Part shown: piece by piece, positions 6,562 to 7,948 of the stretch
Numbering within the stretch: the first letter of the stretch is position 1
Layout: the number at the start of each line of letters is the position of its first letter
Assembly (NCBI GenBank): GCA_021849995.1
Contig: JAJZSC010000123.1
Span: 1 to 7,948, forward strand
DNA: 7,948 bases
Direction of reading: 5' to 3'
From: Bacillota bacterium
GTDB lineage: Bacteria; Bacillota; Desulfitobacteriia; Desulfitobacteriales; Desulfitobacteriaceae
The notes under the pieces: generated by a model
The model's database searches: none
Told to the model about the DNA's origin: nothing
Seen by the model: the letters and a program-made list of their open reading frames with translations, nothing else
Program-made: the position numbers and the translations under genes

Positions 6562-7638
6562 ATGATAGATGTTATTTTTCGGGCAGACTCTTCAAATAAG
6601 ATAGGAAGCGGCCATATAATGCGCTGCCTTACATTAGCCGATAGTCTTGCTGGTAAAGGATGCTTAATCAGTTTTATTTGCCGGCGACTTCCTAGTAATA
6701 TGACGGAATACATTAGAGGGAAAGGCTATCGAGTACATACTCTAGATTACGATGATTGTATAGATAAGCCGTGGTATGCGGATGCTTTAGCAACAATACG
6801 TTATTTGCAGACTGTAAATAAGTTTGCTAAATATTTAATTGTTGACCATTATGGGCTTGACAGCCGGTGGGAGAATTTATTACGTCCTTACGCCAAGTGC
6901 ATTATGGTCATTGATGATTTAGCCAATCGTCCGCATCAGTGCGATGTATTGCTGGACCAAAACTATTATAAAGATTTTGAGAAAAGATATGATAATTTGA
7001 TTCCTCCGACTTGCGTGAAATTGCTGGGTCCCAAGTATGCATTATTGCGGCCTCAATTCCACGAAGCACGAAGAATGTTACGTCAGCGTGACGGTATTGT
7101 AAAGCGGGTGTTAATATTTTTTGGGGGTAGCGACCCTACCAATGAAACTGAAAAAGCCTTAAAGGCTGTCCGAATCCTTAATTGTCCAGATGTTCGATTT
7201 GATGTAGTAGTAGGCAGTTCTAATTCGGGTAAAGAAGTAATTAAGCAAATGTGTGATGATATACCAAATATGATGTTTTATTGCCAGGTGGAAAATATGG
7301 CTGAACTCATGGCGAAAGCTGATTTAGCGATCGGTGCAGGTGGAACTGCTACTTGGGAACGATGTTATTTGGGTTTACCGACGATCAGTATTGTTACAGC
7401 TGATAATCAGCAAAAAATAATTCGCGATTTAGGCAGGTTGGGCGTTGTAATTGGACTTGGAAGATCAGAAGAAGTGTCAGTAGTTATGATAAGGGATACT
7501 TTGAAACAGGTGATAGAAAACCACGATTTGGTTAATGAGTTAAGCCAGAAAAGCTTTCTACTTATGGACGGTCACAGGGAAGACTTTATTTCTACAGTAT
7601 TAACGGGAGGCACCAATGTTCAGTCTAAGGAACAGTGA
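6562..7638 (+). CDS. pseG: UDP-2,4-diacetamido-2,4,6-trideoxy-beta-L-altropyranose hydrolase, PseG
   Basis: PseG removes UDP from the PseH product to free 2,4-diacetamido-2,4,6-trideoxy-L-altrose for PseI. The 358-residue protein begins MIDVIFRADSSNKIGSGHIM, containing the diagnostic RAD...IGxGHxMRCLxLA pattern. H18 matches the catalytic His17 of C. jejuni PseG. The GT-B-like C-terminal half shows FFGGSDPTN at 186-194 and GAGGTATWE at 258-266 followed by GLP, which form the nucleotide-binding side. VDHYGLD at 94-100 and IDDLANR at 117-123 are also typical. It is longer than the 274-residue Campylobacter enzyme, as many bacterial homologues are. The start is unambiguous by homology, though the upstream ribosome site is weak (only AGG at 6549-6551). 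It begins 15 bases after the class III aminotransferase and overlaps pseH by 23 bases. Confidence 0.93.
   Translation: MIDVIFRADSSNKIGSGHIMRCLTLADSLAGKGCLISFICRRLPSNMTEYIRGKGYRVHTLDYDDCIDKPWYADALATIRYLQTVNKFAKYLIVDHYGLDSRWENLLRPYAKCIMVIDDLANRPHQCDVLLDQNYYKDFEKRYDNLIPPTCVKLLGPKYALLRPQFHEARRMLRQRDGIVKRVLIFFGGSDPTNETEKALKAVRILNCPDVRFDVVVGSSNSGKEVIKQMCDDIPNMMFYCQVENMAELMAKADLAIGAGGTATWERCYLGLPTISIVTADNQQKIIRDLGRLGVVIGLGRSEEVSVVMIRDTLKQVIENHDLVNELSQKSFLLMDGHREDFISTVLTGGTNVQSKEQ
7605..7610 (+). promoter_or_regulatory. Ribosome binding site for pseH inside pseG
   Basis: GGGAGG lies 5 bases before the ATG at 7616, within the pseG coding sequence. It supports a pseH start that overlaps the end of pseG by 23 bases. 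Confidence 0.7.
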
Positions 7639-7948
7639 CCTAAGAAGGATTAAGGAAGAGGACTTAGAATTAATCTTGGCCTGGCGAAATTCTGGGCATG
7701 TGCGAACGAACATGTTCAACAGTCAAATTATTAGTTGGCAGGAACATATCGCTTGGTTTGACAAGCTAAAGCAGCGCATGGATCAAACCGTACTTATCTA
7801 TTCTTATAAGGATACGCCGCTAGGAGTTGTTAATTTTACTAAGATTGATCGAAAAAACGGGCGTTGTGATTGGGGATTTTATATAGGGTGTACACAAGCG
7901 CCGTCTGGTAGTGGAACTGCAATGGGCCTTTTGGGACTTGATTATAGA
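7616..7948 (+). CDS. pseH: UDP-4-amino-4,6-dideoxy-N-acetyl-beta-L-altrosamine N-acetyltransferase, PseH (3' truncated by window edge)
   Basis: The first 111 codons of a GNAT-fold acetyltransferase are present and the frame is open to the right edge. PseH moves acetyl from acetyl-CoA to the C4 amine made by PseC, before PseG acts. The N-terminal stretch LRRIKEEDLELILAWRN at 9-25, followed by HVRTNMFNSQIISWQEH at 28-44 and WF at 47-48, is characteristic of PseH. GVVNFTKID at 70-78 and WGFYIG at 86-91 match the central beta strands of the fold. SGSGTAMG at 97-104 is where the acetyl-CoA pyrophosphate loop is expected. Full-length relatives are roughly 160-200 residues, so perhaps a third or more is missing. 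It starts inside pseG in another frame with a strong ribosome site, so the two are probably co-translated. Confidence 0.9.
   Translation, partial: MFSLRNSDLRRIKEEDLELILAWRNSGHVRTNMFNSQIISWQEHIAWFDKLKQRMDQTVLIYSYKDTPLGVVNFTKIDRKNGRCDWGFYIGCTQAPSGSGTAMGLLGLDYR

Noticed and set aside
1..7948. tRNA, rRNA, CRISPR, insertion sequence or phage features
   Set aside because: No repeat-spacer pattern, transposase, inverted-repeat ends or RNA-gene signature was seen, and nearly all bases are occupied by coding sequence.

Overview
The window carries most of a pseudaminic acid (nonulosonic acid) biosynthesis operon. All genes lie on the + strand and are packed tightly: gaps run from 1 to about 60 bases, with two overlaps. 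Base composition looks low to moderate in G+C (judged by eye, not counted), and most starts have strong purine-rich Shine-Dalgarno sites. Together with the protein style this suggests a Firmicute, perhaps a flagellated Negativicute of the Sporomusa/Pelosinus kind. The taxonomy is inference, not something the sequence proves.

Layout. Bases 2-169 are the last 55 codons of an unrecognised helical protein. Bases 210-1391 encode a TPR protein fused to a class I SAM-dependent methyltransferase. Then come pseB (1454-2437, 5-inverting UDP-GlcNAc 4,6-dehydratase), pseC (2441-3604, PLP aminotransferase), an aldo/keto reductase (3601-4479), an SpsF-type cytidylyltransferase (4481-5233, the only pseF candidate here), a class III aminotransferase resembling glutamate-1-semialdehyde aminomutase (5257-6546), pseG (6562-7638, UDP-sugar hydrolase) and the 5' part of pseH (7616 to the edge, N-acetyltransferase). 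No pseI (Pse synthase) is visible; it would be expected beyond the right edge.

How the genes work together. By the known pathway, PseB converts UDP-GlcNAc to a 4-keto-6-deoxy-L-arabino sugar, PseC aminates C4, PseH acetylates that amine, PseG removes UDP, PseI (not seen) condenses the sugar with phosphoenolpyruvate, and a cytidylyltransferase makes the CMP-activated donor. Such donors usually serve flagellin glycosylation or surface polysaccharides. The aldo/keto reductase and class III aminotransferase are not part of this canonical route, yet they flank the cytidylyltransferase inside the operon. That three-gene insert is the most interesting part of the window, because it may make a modified or alternative nonulosonic acid. 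The TPR-methyltransferase at the head could methylate the sugar or the glycosylated protein.

No RNA genes, mobile elements, CRISPR arrays or convincing terminators were seen, and no gene-free stretch exceeds about 65 bases.
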